From IMG/VR virus record IMGVR_UViG_3300025770_000008, positions 62,001 to 126,000 of that record: a stretch of DNA of 64,000 nucleotides; one strand, written 5' to 3'. Both the position numbers and the translations under genes were made by a program. A model generated the notes under the pieces. The model was not told where the DNA came from. It did not search any database and saw only the letters and a program-made list of their open reading frames with translations. This stretch comes from a virus. Within the stretch, counting starts at the first letter, position 1. Every line of letters starts with the position of its first letter. This document shows positions 8,217-15,434 of the stretch, piece by piece.

Positions 8217-9108
8217 GGGGGCCGAACAGCCTGATGATTGCCTTGCCTACGTCAGCGTCGGCGAGGTTGTGCGGGTTCGAGAAGTTCCGGTCAGGAGAGC
8301 CCAGTAGGTCCCCCGCCTCGGTCACAGTCAGCTTGAGCGGCACGTTGTACTGCGCATCGGTCTTCGGGATGCGGTGCAGGATGCCCTGCTGCCGGACCAA
8401 CGCTCGGGCTTTCCGGACCTTGTCGACTTGGTCGCTGACCGCCCACCGTACGTTCTCTGCCTCGACGACCAAGTCACCCTCAGACAGCTCAGGGTAGTTG
8501 CCCAGACGGAACTGCGTGTTCTCCACCTGGACCTCCCCGTCAGGAATCTTCAGTGTGACTTCTGTCGGAGTGTGGATCTGCATGTAGCACTCGACAGGGG
8601 CATGGTAGCCGCCGTAGGTGCCGGTGCCGAAGCAGGACGCGCAGTCACTTCGTACTCGCCGACGCTGGACAGGGTCATAGCAGGCAGTGCAGCGCGGACC
8701 CGAGACCCGCTTCGCGAAGACCCACACCTTCCGCCCGTTGAACTCCTTCAGCTTGAGGTTCTCTTGCCGCGCCATCTCCAGCGCCATGAGGTCCGCAGGA
8801 GCCTCAAGACGGACACCGCCTTCAGCCGGAAAAGCGACCTCGACCTGCGAGGAGCGATTTCGGATTATTAGTCGGTAATAACGCTGATGGTAGAAAGAGT
8901 GCTGCCCTTTGACCGTCGTGTCCCTGAAGTGGAACCCGTCGATGATGGGGGCGGAGACCGCTTGGTACGGACCATACTGATTGGACGACCACTGGACTAC
9001 GAACTCGTAATCCCGTGGGTCCTCAGATGTTCCGTTCGCCAGACTCCAGTAGATGTCGAGGTAGTCGAGACTGAAGCTGCGGACACGTAGGTGCGCCACA
9101 TGCAGCAT
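8197..9108 (-). CDS. Zinc-ribbon connector/neck protein
   Basis: A 303-residue protein. Residues about 12-60 look like a fibronectin-III-type beta sandwich (DIYWSL, YEFVVQWS). Cys140-x2-Cys143 and Cys156-x2-Cys159 form a zinc ribbon followed by a Gly/Tyr loop. The C-terminal half is beta-rich. It overlaps the neck-like gene downstream by 20 bases and lies between small head proteins and the sheath, so a head-tail connector or baseplate-proximal role is plausible. It carries an imperfect palindrome site at 8866-8880, where the encoded residues are YYRLI. Confidence 0.5.
   Translation of the reverse strand: MLHVAHLRVRSFSLDYLDIYWSLANGTSEDPRDYEFVVQWSSNQYGPYQAVSAPIIDGFHFRDTTVKGQHSFYHQRYYRLIIRNRSSQVEVAFPAEGGVRLEAPADLMALEMARQENLKLKEFNGRKVWVFAKRVSGPRCTACYDPVQRRRVRSDCASCFGTGTYGGYHAPVECYMQIHTPTEVTLKIPDGEVQVENTQFRLGNYPELSEGDLVVEAENVRWAVSDQVDKVRKARALVRQQGILHRIPKTDAQYNVPLKLTVTEAGDLLGSPDRNFSNPHNLADADVGKAIIRLFGPRDHEHQ
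8866..8880. repeat. 15-bp palindrome site 2 (one mismatch)
   Basis: TATTAGTCGGTAATA on the + strand, differing from the consensus at position 10 (G for C). It lies inside the zinc-ribbon gene. In the coding sense it reads TAT TAC CGA CTA ATA. The exact consensus in this frame would read TAT TAG, a stop, so the single mismatch is the one that keeps the gene open. Confidence 0.85.
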
Positions 9109-9114
9109 GCGTGC

Positions 9115-9885
9115 TTAGCTCCAGTTCTCCTGGTCCGAACTCTTCTTCTTGCCCTTCAGCAGCGCGCCCAGCGTGACCCCGCCAGCCAGGGCACCTCCGC
9201 CGACAGCAGCACCACGAAGGATGCGCTTCTTCCGCGCGGCGTCCATCTTGCCCGCTCGGCCCGCCTTGAACGCGGCGTACTGGCCCTTCACCGTATCCTC
9301 GACGCTCTTCCCACCCGGGAGCAGGCCAGAGCCGTCAAGACGGTTGAGCTTGCCCGTGAGGCCCTTGCCTCGCATGACCCGCCGGGCGTCTCCAAGGGCT
9401 TTGTGGCCCTTTGAAATCTTGGCGTTCTTGATGCCACCCAGCATGGCCTCGATGCCCTTACGGGTAGCGAAGTCCGTGTCGTGCCGCTCAGCCAGCCAGC
9501 GGAGCTTGGTCTCGCGGCTCGGACCCACGAACGGGATGCGGCTGTAGAGGTGCTTCCGCTCCGCGTCGCGAATCTTCATCCGGACGTCGCCGATGCCGCC
9601 CTTGATGTCGTGGAACTTCTCGCCGATGCGCTCGCCGAGCGAGGGCTTGCCGAGGATGTCCTTGATCTTCTTCCCCGAGGCGCCCGCGTCCTTCCCCGCC
9701 TGACGGGCCGCACCAGCGAGCCACTTGAGGCTGGCCTCCTTGACGATGGCGGTATACCGGTCCTCGTCGGGCACCTGAGACTCGCGGAGAGAAATGAAGA
9801 ATCGCGCTCCGTCGTGCCACTGCTTCTCAGACATCGTCGAGGCTTCCTTTTCGAGGTACTCGGTCAGCGGGTTGTGCTCAGTCAT
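9115..9885 (-). CDS. Basic internal-protein candidate with LEKEAS leader
   Basis: A 256-residue, very basic protein. The ATG at 9885 is chosen because a strong Shine-Dalgarno (GGAGGGG) lies just upstream; an upstream in-frame start would overlap the preceding gene. Residues 8-15 (TEYLEKEAS) are a variant of the leader seen on small basic proteins here, and a second K-x-A-S occurs near residue 50 (IVKEAS). The C-terminus has a Gly/Ala-rich hydrophobic stretch (about residues 225-240) followed by Lys-rich residues. Probable packaged or ejected protein; family unknown. Confidence 0.55.
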   Translation of the reverse strand: MTEHNPLTEYLEKEASTMSEKQWHDGARFFISLRESQVPDEDRYTAIVKEASLKWLAGAARQAGKDAGASGKKIKDILGKPSLGERIGEKFHDIKGGIGDVRMKIRDAERKHLYSRIPFVGPSRETKLRWLAERHDTDFATRKGIEAMLGGIKNAKISKGHKALGDARRVMRGKGLTGKLNRLDGSGLLPGGKSVEDTVKGQYAAFKAGRAGKMDAARKKRILRGAAVGGGALAGGVTLGALLKGKKKSSDQENWS

Positions 9886-9898
9886 CGGTACCCCTCCC

Positions 9899-10264
9899 CT
9901 AGTTCTGGTGACGCGCAATGTACGAGGGGTTCTCATACATCATCACGTGAATTTTGCCGCCCGCTGCGTTGTTGGCGAAGGCAATCTTCATTCCGTTGCG
10001 GGGGATAGTCTGTAGCTCGAACTGGAAGACGACGCCGGGGGCGCCATTTACAGTCGCCGCGATAGCGGTCAGCAACACCGGGAAGTCCGTCCCATTCAGC
10101 GAGACCTTGATGTCGACATCCTGGTCGTCCTGGACGCCGCCGTCGATGTGGACCATGAAGCGCCGGAAGAACTCCGCACCCGCGACCAACACGTCTACGG
10201 CCTCCGCCGCGGTGGTGAAGTCGAACCGAGCTGATGGCCGGTCCTGTGGTTTGAGCGCTGCCAT
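9899..10264 (-). CDS. Small virion protein related to the capsid decoration protein
   Basis: A 121-residue protein starting MAALKPQDRPS at 10264. Its C-terminus (GGKIHVMMYENPSYIARHQ) resembles the C-terminus of the 197-residue protein encoded next to the major capsid protein (SGVKIRVMLYDMPRFVGER), suggesting a shared fold. Both are beta-rich and lack Cys and membrane segments. It sits between two small head-completion candidates. Likely an accessory capsid or neck protein; the paralogy is by eye over about 18 residues and is suggestive only. Confidence 0.5.
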   Translation of the reverse strand: MAALKPQDRPSARFDFTTAAEAVDVLVAGAEFFRRFMVHIDGGVQDDQDVDIKVSLNGTDFPVLLTAIAATVNGAPGVVFQFELQTIPRNGMKIAFANNAAGGKIHVMMYENPSYIARHQN

Positions 10265-10266
10265 GT

Positions 10267-10812
10267 CTATTCCCCGTCCGAGAACCAGCCGTTGATGTAA
10301 GTGTACTCCGAAGGCAGGCCACTTCCGTTCAGGGAGCCCTGGAGGTTGAGGGCACGCTTGAGGCGCATCTTCTTCGCCTCGTACCCCTGCGAAAAGAGGT
10401 TGGCCCACCCCATCAGCTGGGGGGCCTTGTCGGAGGTACTGACCTGCATGCCCTGGCCGTCGCTGTACCGCATGTGGTTGCGCATCTGGAGCAGGCCCAC
10501 CGACTGCAGGACCTGGACGATGGACCCGTCAATGAGAAGCGCCATCGAGGGGAAGGACGCCAGCGTCGTGTCCTCGATAAGCGGCGGGGTGCAGTTCCAG
10601 TCGTCCACGCAGTACATGACAGCGAAGGCTATCTGCCGGTCGCTGTTCTCCTGCCCCGCGACCAACCTGTTCAGCTCCGGGTAGTCGCGGAGCTTCGCGC
10701 GGATGAGGGTAATCGCATCGAGCAGCTTCTTCGGCGGCCCCTGCGCAATCGCCGCACCCGGCCCTGTCGGGATGGTGGACGGGTCCTTTGGGTCTTGCTC
10801 AACGCCCGACAT
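10267..10812 (-). CDS. Head-completion-like virion protein
   Basis: A 181-residue protein. The first 27 residues are Pro/Gly/Asp-rich and look disordered; the rest is helical with a hydrophobic core (about residues 95-120, FPSMALLIDGSIVQVLQSV). Its ATG overlaps the stop of the upstream acidic-tail gene by one base. The location between capsid genes and tail genes matches head-to-tail joining proteins, but no specific motif supports a named family. Confidence 0.4.
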   Translation of the reverse strand: MSGVEQDPKDPSTIPTGPGAAIAQGPPKKLLDAITLIRAKLRDYPELNRLVAGQENSDRQIAFAVMYCVDDWNCTPPLIEDTTLASFPSMALLIDGSIVQVLQSVGLLQMRNHMRYSDGQGMQVSTSDKAPQLMGWANLFSQGYEAKKMRLKRALNLQGSLNGSGLPSEYTYINGWFSDGE

Positions 10813-11156
10813 TACTCAGCCGCCTTGGCCTTGGCTTTGGCCCCGCTCTTCCGACGTGGGCGCTTGCGCGTGACCGGCCTGGGTACCTCGGCCGCTTCTT
10901 CTGCTTCTTCCGGCTCGGGCTCGACAGGAGGGGCCGGGACCGTCTCGGCCTCCGGCACAACCTCGGGCTCAGGCGCCTTAGGCGGCTCCATGTCCTGAAT
11001 CTGGAGAGGGAGCCCCTTGGCAATCAGCCGCTCGACGACGTCACGCAGGGAGGTGCTCAGGTTCTGCTCACTCTGCCCAGCGAAGTACATGCTCTTGACG
11101 TGAAACGCCCGGGTACTCAGGTTCTTGACGCGGAAGGTGGGGCTCTTTCCTCGCAT
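10812..11156 (-). CDS. Small protein with Pro/Glu tail and basic C-terminus (paralogue 1)
   Basis: A 114-residue protein in three parts: a beta-rich N-terminal domain (about 1-55), a Pro/Glu/Ala-rich acidic linker (about 57-92), and a Lys/Arg-rich end (TRKRPRRKSGAKAKAKAAE). The next gene upstream encodes the same three-part layout with a longer linker. The N-terminal domain contains VKNLSTRAFHVKSMYFA, resembling small phage beta-sandwich domains. Function unknown; possibly a capsid surface or connector protein whose charged tail contacts DNA. Confidence 0.5.
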   Translation of the reverse strand: MRGKSPTFRVKNLSTRAFHVKSMYFAGQSEQNLSTSLRDVVERLIAKGLPLQIQDMEPPKAPEPEVVPEAETVPAPPVEPEPEEAEEAAEVPRPVTRKRPRRKSGAKAKAKAAE

Positions 11157-11162
11157 GGTGGC

Positions 11163-11699
11163 CTACTCTTCCTTCGTCTTCTTGGCTACCGCCCGCGCTC
11201 GTCGGCCCCGGGGGCGCTTACGGGCTGAAGGAGCTGCAGCGGGGGCGTCCCCATCAGGCTCTTCTTCCTGCTCGGGCTCTTCCTCTTCTTCCGGCTCCGG
11301 CTCTTCCTCTTCCTCTTCTTCGGGCTCGGGCTCTGGCTCGGGCTCCGGCTCCGGCTCTGGCTCGGGCTCCGGCTCTGGCTCTGGCTCGGGCTGCGGCTCT
11401 GGCTCGGGCTCAGGTTCCGGCGGAAGAGCAGGCGGGGTCATGCCCAGCTTCTCGTACATCTCGTCCGGAGTGCGGGGGAGAGGAAAGACCTCAATCAGCC
11501 CGGCGTCGCGGTACTGGATGAGGAGAGCAAGGTACTTCAGCACAACCGCGTCAGGGAGAATGATGCCGCGGCCCTCGCGCAGAACCCTGCCTCCGATGTT
11601 TACCTTGGCACGACGCAGCAGGAGATTCCCCGCACGGTTCGCTCCACGACGCTTGGGGTCGTTGCGATGCTCGTGAAGGTGTCGGATTCGGAAGGGCAT
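11163..11699 (-). CDS. Small protein with (Pro-Glu)n repeat and basic C-terminus (paralogue 2)
   Basis: A 178-residue protein. An N-terminal basic domain (about residues 1-85, including a helix VVLKYLALLIQYRDAG) is followed by an uninterrupted Pro-Glu repeat (about 92-125), a poly-Glu stretch, and a basic tail (SARKRPRGRRARAVAKK). (PE)n forms an extended, stiff spacer in other proteins. The architecture parallels the next gene downstream, so the two look like diverged duplicates. The hexanucleotide-like DNA repeat that encodes it is expected to vary in length between relatives. Role unknown. Confidence 0.55.
   Translation of the reverse strand: MPFRIRHLHEHRNDPKRRGANRAGNLLLRRAKVNIGGRVLREGRGIILPDAVVLKYLALLIQYRDAGLIEVFPLPRTPDEMYEKLGMTPPALPPEPEPEPEPQPEPEPEPEPEPEPEPEPEPEPEPEEEEEEEPEPEEEEEPEQEEEPDGDAPAAAPSARKRPRGRRARAVAKKTKEE
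11256..11420 (-). repeat. Degenerate GGCTCB tandem repeat encoding Pro-Glu/Glu runs
   Basis: On the + strand this stretch is built from GGCTCT, GGCTCG and GGCTCC units (11321-11420) and CTTCTTC-type runs (below 11321). On the coding strand these give Glu-Pro repeats and then poly-Glu. It is in frame with the gene at 11163-11699 and explains its low complexity. It is not a CRISPR or an attachment site. Confidence 0.8.
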
Positions 11700-11753
11700 T
11701 TGACTACCTCAGTTTGAAATGACTCACGGCCACGTCTAAGAGGGTAGCAGAAA

Positions 11754-11779
11754 GGTGGAGGGAACTAAGCCCCTCCACC
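11754..11779 (-). terminator. Hairpin downstream of the capsid gene
   Basis: A 9-bp perfect stem (GGTGGAGGG at 11754-11762, CCCTCCACC at 11771-11779) with an 8-base loop, 15 bases past the capsid gene stop. On the leftward transcript it is followed by TTTCT. The U-run is short, so it may be a weak terminator or an mRNA-stabilising hairpin that sets capsid transcript levels. Confidence 0.55.
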
Positions 11780-11793
11780 CCTCTAGCGGGCTG

Positions 11794-12990
11794 CTAGAAC
11801 TGCGAGACCGCGGGGAAGGTGATGTTCTCTTCCACGAGGTTGTTCAGCTTGCCCAGGTCCTTCTCAGCGAACGGAAGGAAGTCCGCCCGGGGAGTCGGGT
11901 TGTGCAGGACGTCGTCGACCAACTCAACAGCACCCGCGTACAGCTCCAACTTGCGAACTGCGGCGACGTTGCCGAGGTAGATGGCGATGTCCTCCCACGC
12001 CTCGAAGGAAACGCGGTTGCGCTCCTTGTCCGCGTAGAACTGCGTCTTGTTCAGGATGAGGAACCCGCCAAGGTAGTCGGGCGAACAGAACGCGTAGAGG
12101 TTGCCAGGGCGCAGGATGTCGGTCTTCAGCGTACGGATGTACGTGAGCCCCACGAGGGACTTGTACTTCCAACCACTGACGGCCGTCTCGCCGGGGATCT
12201 TGTCACCCGCGTCCGAGGTCGTCCACGCCGCAGCGTCCATCAGGTCGGTGTCCGTGATGAGAAGCTTCTCAGCACGCAGCCGACCGTTGCGGGCGCCACC
12301 ACGACCGGGGAAGAGCTTCCCCAGCTTGATGATGTCGTCCTTCTGCAGCGGGAAGATGAGGTCCTCGTCCAGACCATCCTCGGCGTTGGCCGCGGCGGAC
12401 TGTTGGATGACGTCGATTCCCTTGACCTTGCCCAGCTCCTTCACGGTGCCCTGGGCAACGTTGAAAGCCGAGAAAGCGTCATCGTCCGCGTAGACCGCGC
12501 CGAAGACCAGCCCGTTGGCGTCCTCCTGCAGCGACTGACACGCCGACTCCACGTGGTTCAAGAACGTGACGTCCTCAACCTCCTGGATGTCGTTGACGAT
12601 GTGCCGCTTGATGATCGCCGTGACGGGGATCGTGTAGGCGGCCAGCTCCTGGGTCGTCTGCTCGAACCGCGGGGAACCCACCTCGTGGAAGGGCACCTCG
12701 AACCGGCTCGCCGTGTAGTAGTTCACGTCGGGCTGACCACGGAACGACATGCTCATGGCACGACTTTCCGGCTCAGTCTCGACGATCTTGATCAGGGTGT
12801 CGTGGTTCACCGACACCTGCAGCTCACTGCGTCCGACCTGACGTGGCGGCAGGATCTTCCGAGCGAACGACTCCTCGCGGAGGCGGTCCCGAATCCAGTC
12901 CGAACCGTAGGCGGCGATCTTCTCTTTGCCTTCAGCCGTATCGAGCTTCTGCGCGAAGAGGGCGTTCAGGGCGTCATTTGCAACACTCAT
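11794..12990 (-). CDS. Major capsid protein (HK97-type candidate)
   Basis: A 398-residue protein, the best major capsid candidate: right length, preceded by protease and scaffold-like genes, followed by a hairpin, and adjacent to a decoration-like protein. It has the mixed alpha/beta composition of HK97-fold shells, and an upstream Shine-Dalgarno (GAGAGGAT). Residues 22-27 (KEKIAA) match the K-x-A motif found throughout the virion proteins here; cleavage at that point by the prohead protease would remove only about 25 residues, against 65 in T4 gp23. The catalogue of motifs is inference; identification rests on context and size. Confidence 0.8.
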   Translation of the reverse strand: MSVANDALNALFAQKLDTAEGKEKIAAYGSDWIRDRLREESFARKILPPRQVGRSELQVSVNHDTLIKIVETEPESRAMSMSFRGQPDVNYYTASRFEVPFHEVGSPRFEQTTQELAAYTIPVTAIIKRHIVNDIQEVEDVTFLNHVESACQSLQEDANGLVFGAVYADDDAFSAFNVAQGTVKELGKVKGIDVIQQSAAANAEDGLDEDLIFPLQKDDIIKLGKLFPGRGGARNGRLRAEKLLITDTDLMDAAAWTTSDAGDKIPGETAVSGWKYKSLVGLTYIRTLKTDILRPGNLYAFCSPDYLGGFLILNKTQFYADKERNRVSFEAWEDIAIYLGNVAAVRKLELYAGAVELVDDVLHNPTPRADFLPFAEKDLGKLNNLVEENITFPAVSQF

Positions 12991-12993
12991 CGA

Positions 12994-13587
12994 CTAAATC
13001 CTCTCGCCGACGAAGCGTGGCATGTCGTAGAGCATGACGCGAATCTTGACGCCCGAGGCGCCCTTGACGGCGGAACTGCGCGTGACCTGCCCGACAGCCC
13101 AGCCGGCGGAACCATGGGGCAGCGGAGTCAGCAGCAGACGGTTCAGCGAACCCTCCACGGCGACGTTGGCCTCAGCCACCGAGACGAGGTTGCCCTCGGC
13201 GAAGTTGCTGACGTGGTTGTTGTCCTCGCCATCGTCAGCGAGCAGGTAGAGATTGGTTTCAATCTCCAACGGCCCCATCCAGATGACGGGCACACGCTTG
13301 TCGCCACTCGCCGACCGGTCGCTACGCAGGGCCGAGGCCCACACCATACGGAGGCCAGAAGCCTCGATGGTCGTAGCGGTAACGCCAGCGACATTGGCGC
13401 CAACGAACACACCATCGGCCACCGCAAGGTTGGAACCGACTTCTCCGTTGACCATCACGAACTGACCATCCTCAGGGGGGAAGGCCATCGCACTGCAGTC
13501 AATATCACGCGTCAGGTTGGCGCGGATAATGGAAGAGACCGGCTTGACGTTGCGGCGACGCGTGGCAGAAATTGGCTTAACAGCCAT
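12994..13587 (-). CDS. Capsid decoration-type protein
   Basis: A 197-residue beta-rich protein encoded just before the major capsid gene, with only a 3-base gap. Its ATG has an AAGGAG Shine-Dalgarno 8 bases upstream. No Cys pair, membrane segment or catalytic motif is visible. The C-terminus (VKIRVMLYDMPRFVGER) resembles that of the 121-residue virion protein at 9899-10264. Decoration or cementing proteins are commonly placed here, so the call follows context. A minor capsid or vertex role is the alternative. Confidence 0.55.
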   Translation of the reverse strand: MAVKPISATRRRNVKPVSSIIRANLTRDIDCSAMAFPPEDGQFVMVNGEVGSNLAVADGVFVGANVAGVTATTIEASGLRMVWASALRSDRSASGDKRVPVIWMGPLEIETNLYLLADDGEDNNHVSNFAEGNLVSVAEANVAVEGSLNRLLLTPLPHGSAGWAVGQVTRSSAVKGASGVKIRVMLYDMPRFVGERI

Positions 13588-13615
13588 TTTTTATTTCTCC
13601 TTGTACGTCTGAACT

Positions 13616-13975
13616 CTAGTTCCCGCCACGAAGGTAGGACTCAAAGCGGTCTCCGCTCTGGCCCCCCTCGGACGCTGAACTAGCAACTTTGGAAAACGAC
13701 ATCTCTGGCGCCTGCATCGAGACCGCCTGTTGCAGCACGTTGAGGTCACGTCCTGAGATCAGAAGAGCCGCAATCTTTTCCTTGCGGGACATGCCCGCCT
13801 CTCCAAGACCACGCGACTCCATCAGGTCGACCACGTCTCCGGCAAGGTCAGCCGATGCCTGCTTCTCCTTCAGCCCGTCGTTCTCGGCACGAAGCGCGTC
13901 GCGCTCCGCCACCAAGGCACGAAGAACCCCCGGAACCGCGGCCATAACTTCCTGAGCTGCCTCTTTGGTCAACAT
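13616..13975 (-). CDS. Small helical scaffold/core-type protein
   Basis: A 119-residue helical protein with an early heptad-like stretch (about residues 15-42, VLRALVAERDALRAENDGLKEK), consistent with a coiled coil. K-x-A motifs occur at KEKQAS (about 38-43), RKEKIA (about 64-69) and FSKVAS (about 94-99). It sits between the acidic 204-residue protein and the decoration gene, its ATG one base from the stop of the former. Coiled coil, multiple putative processing motifs and the neighbours suggest a prohead core or scaffold component. No named family. Confidence 0.5.
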   Translation of the reverse strand: MLTKEAAQEVMAAVPGVLRALVAERDALRAENDGLKEKQASADLAGDVVDLMESRGLGEAGMSRKEKIAALLISGRDLNVLQQAVSMQAPEMSFSKVASSASEGGQSGDRFESYLRGGN

Positions 13976-13976
13976 C

Positions 13977-14591
13977 TCACGCTCCTCGCTGCTGCTCAGG
14001 GTGGACCCGAACTTTCAGCTTCTTGATGAGGCTCTGCCTCACCTTGTCCCCGATGTCGCTGGTTGCCTCATCACCGGTCTCGGCCCCTGCCTGTTGGTCA
14101 GGGCTCGCGTCGGAGGTACCCGCTCCGAGAGCATCCTGAAGCACGTCCGAAAGGGACAAGTGCTCCAGGTTCTCGTCTTCGCTCATTTCGGCCTGGGCCT
14201 CCGCGGCAGCTTCCTGGTCCTCTTCCGCCTCTCCAGCCTCTTCAGGCGGGGGCGGGGGCTCATCAGGGGCTGCGACCGCTTGCGCGGCTTCAACGGCGGC
14301 CAACTTGGCCAGAACCTTGGTTGTGATGTGCGACCGGCGGTCATCGGCCACCGACGCCTGCTTCTCCTTCATGCGAGCGATAACGCCCCCAACGACCAGC
14401 TGCGGGTCGAAGGTGGGAGCAGCCGGGGCATCAGCGGTGAAGGCGAAGCCCGTGCTCAGGACCTCTTCGCAAGCCGACGCCAGCTTCTCCACGTAATCCG
14501 TCTCAACGACAGAATCCGTAGGAACGCTTGCAGACTCGGGAGCGCCACCGAGGCGTTCAATCATGTCTCTGACCGACTGGTTCATCACCAC
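13977..14591 (-). CDS. Acidic scaffold/core-type protein
   Basis: A 204-residue protein, strongly acidic in the middle and C-terminal part (Glu/Ala/Asp runs about residues 100-145) and helical. Motifs VEKLAS (about residue 34-39) and KEKQAS (about 77-82) match the recurrent K-x-A-S element. Acidic, helical, capsid-adjacent proteins are typical scaffolds in T4-like and jumbo phages. The 15-bp palindrome copy at 14630-14644 and the terminator of the upstream gene both lie in its 130-base upstream gap, so it may have its own promoter. I see no strong sigma-70 box. Confidence 0.6.
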   Translation of the reverse strand: MVMNQSVRDMIERLGGAPESASVPTDSVVETDYVEKLASACEEVLSTGFAFTADAPAAPTFDPQLVVGGVIARMKEKQASVADDRRSHITTKVLAKLAAVEAAQAVAAPDEPPPPPEEAGEAEEDQEAAAEAQAEMSEDENLEHLSLSDVLQDALGAGTSDASPDQQAGAETGDEATSDIGDKVRQSLIKKLKVRVHPEQQRGA

Positions 14592-14629
14592 TCTCTTTCA
14601 GGTAGGCGCTACTTCGACAGTTCTTAGAG

Positions 14630-14644
14630 TATTACCGGCTAATA
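14630..14644. repeat. 15-bp palindrome site 3 (one mismatch)
   Basis: TATTACCGGCTAATA on the + strand, which is TATTAGCCGGTAATA on the - strand. It carries the same position-10 C-to-G variant as site 2. It is intergenic, 39 bases upstream of the acidic scaffold-type gene and just past the terminator of the preceding gene. Confidence 0.85.
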
Positions 14645-14665
14645 ATTTGTCGAAGCGGTAGTCAG

Positions 14666-14698
14666 AAAAAAGGACGGGAGAATTGCTTCCCCCGCCCT
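14666..14698 (-). terminator. Rho-independent terminator after the scaffold-type gene
   Basis: On the leftward transcript an AGGGCGGG / CCCGTCCT stem (one G-U pair) with a 12-base loop is followed directly by six U residues (14671-14666). This is the cleanest intrinsic terminator in the window and ends the 212-residue acidic protein's transcript. Confidence 0.8.
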
Positions 14699-14721
14699 TC
14701 TTCAAGCGGACCCGATGAGGA

Positions 14722-15360
14722 TTACTCCTCGTCGAACGCCGCAGCGATGGCGTCCACATCCCAGCCGGCCGCGTCAAGCAGCTCCGCGGTGCGGTTGCCA
14801 AGCAGGTCGGTCAGCTCCTCGTCGAACGAGAGCGAAGCGACCTTCTCGCGGCCCTCGGTCTGCTCCAGGGTGTCACCCTCCAGCGCGCCGAGCTGCTCCA
14901 AGATGTCGTTGGCGTTCATCGCGGCGAGTTGGTTGAACTCGTCCTCGGTGATGTCCTCGACACTCGCGACCTTGTCCATGCCGTCGTCACCCTGGCCCCA
15001 GATGCCCGCCAGCTCTTCAGCCATGGCGTGCGCCTGAACGCGACCGAGGTAGTCCGCCGCAGCGACCTTCTCCATGTCGACGCCAGCGGGGAGGTCGTTG
15101 CCGGGAGCCGAAGCCACCTTCTCCACGCCCTCTTCGCCACCAGGAGCGGCAGCGACCTGCTCGCCGACCTCTTCGCCCATGGTCTGACGAATCATCTCGA
15201 CGATCTGGTCGTCCGTGAACTGGCCGAGGTCGATGCCCTCAGCAGCCGCGGTCTTCTCCAGCTCTTCGAGCACGTTGAGGGCCTCAGGGCCCGCGATCTT
15301 CTCCAGCTCGCCGTGGTCGGTACCACCGGACAGGAGCTGGTCAACAAAACTGTTGCTCAT
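14722..15360 (-). CDS. Acidic scaffold protein with six K-x-A motifs
   Basis: A 212-residue, strongly acidic, helical protein ending in AAAFDEE. Six copies of the K-x-A motif occur along it: LEKIAG, LEKTAA, VEKVAS, MEKVAA, MDKVAS and REKVAS, spaced about 15-60 residues apart. T4's scaffold gp22 is likewise acidic and is cut at many sites by the prohead protease to clear the head. Here the protease gene is the next gene upstream. I infer that this is the main scaffold and that the repeated motif is the cut site. A terminator follows and a 74-base gap precedes it. Confidence 0.7.
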   Translation of the reverse strand: MSNSFVDQLLSGGTDHGELEKIAGPEALNVLEELEKTAAAEGIDLGQFTDDQIVEMIRQTMGEEVGEQVAAAPGGEEGVEKVASAPGNDLPAGVDMEKVAAADYLGRVQAHAMAEELAGIWGQGDDGMDKVASVEDITEDEFNQLAAMNANDILEQLGALEGDTLEQTEGREKVASLSFDEELTDLLGNRTAELLDAAGWDVDAIAAAFDEE

Positions 15361-15434
15361 TTTTGAATCCCTTTTTGAATGTCAGAGCGAGGGCATCATC
15401 GTCGACCCGGTTCTCCGAGTCTAGGTGCGCTCAA

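Noticed and set aside
11256-11420. The repetitive DNA block, considered as a CRISPR array or attachment site
   Set aside because: It is a continuous short tandem repeat in frame within one gene, with no spacers between repeats.
11755-13683. A 642-codon rightward open frame opposite the capsid and decoration genes
   Set aside because: It is fully antisense to well-supported virion genes, its Leu/Arg/Val/Asp-rich, low-complexity composition is typical of shadow frames, and no ribosome site or motif supports it.
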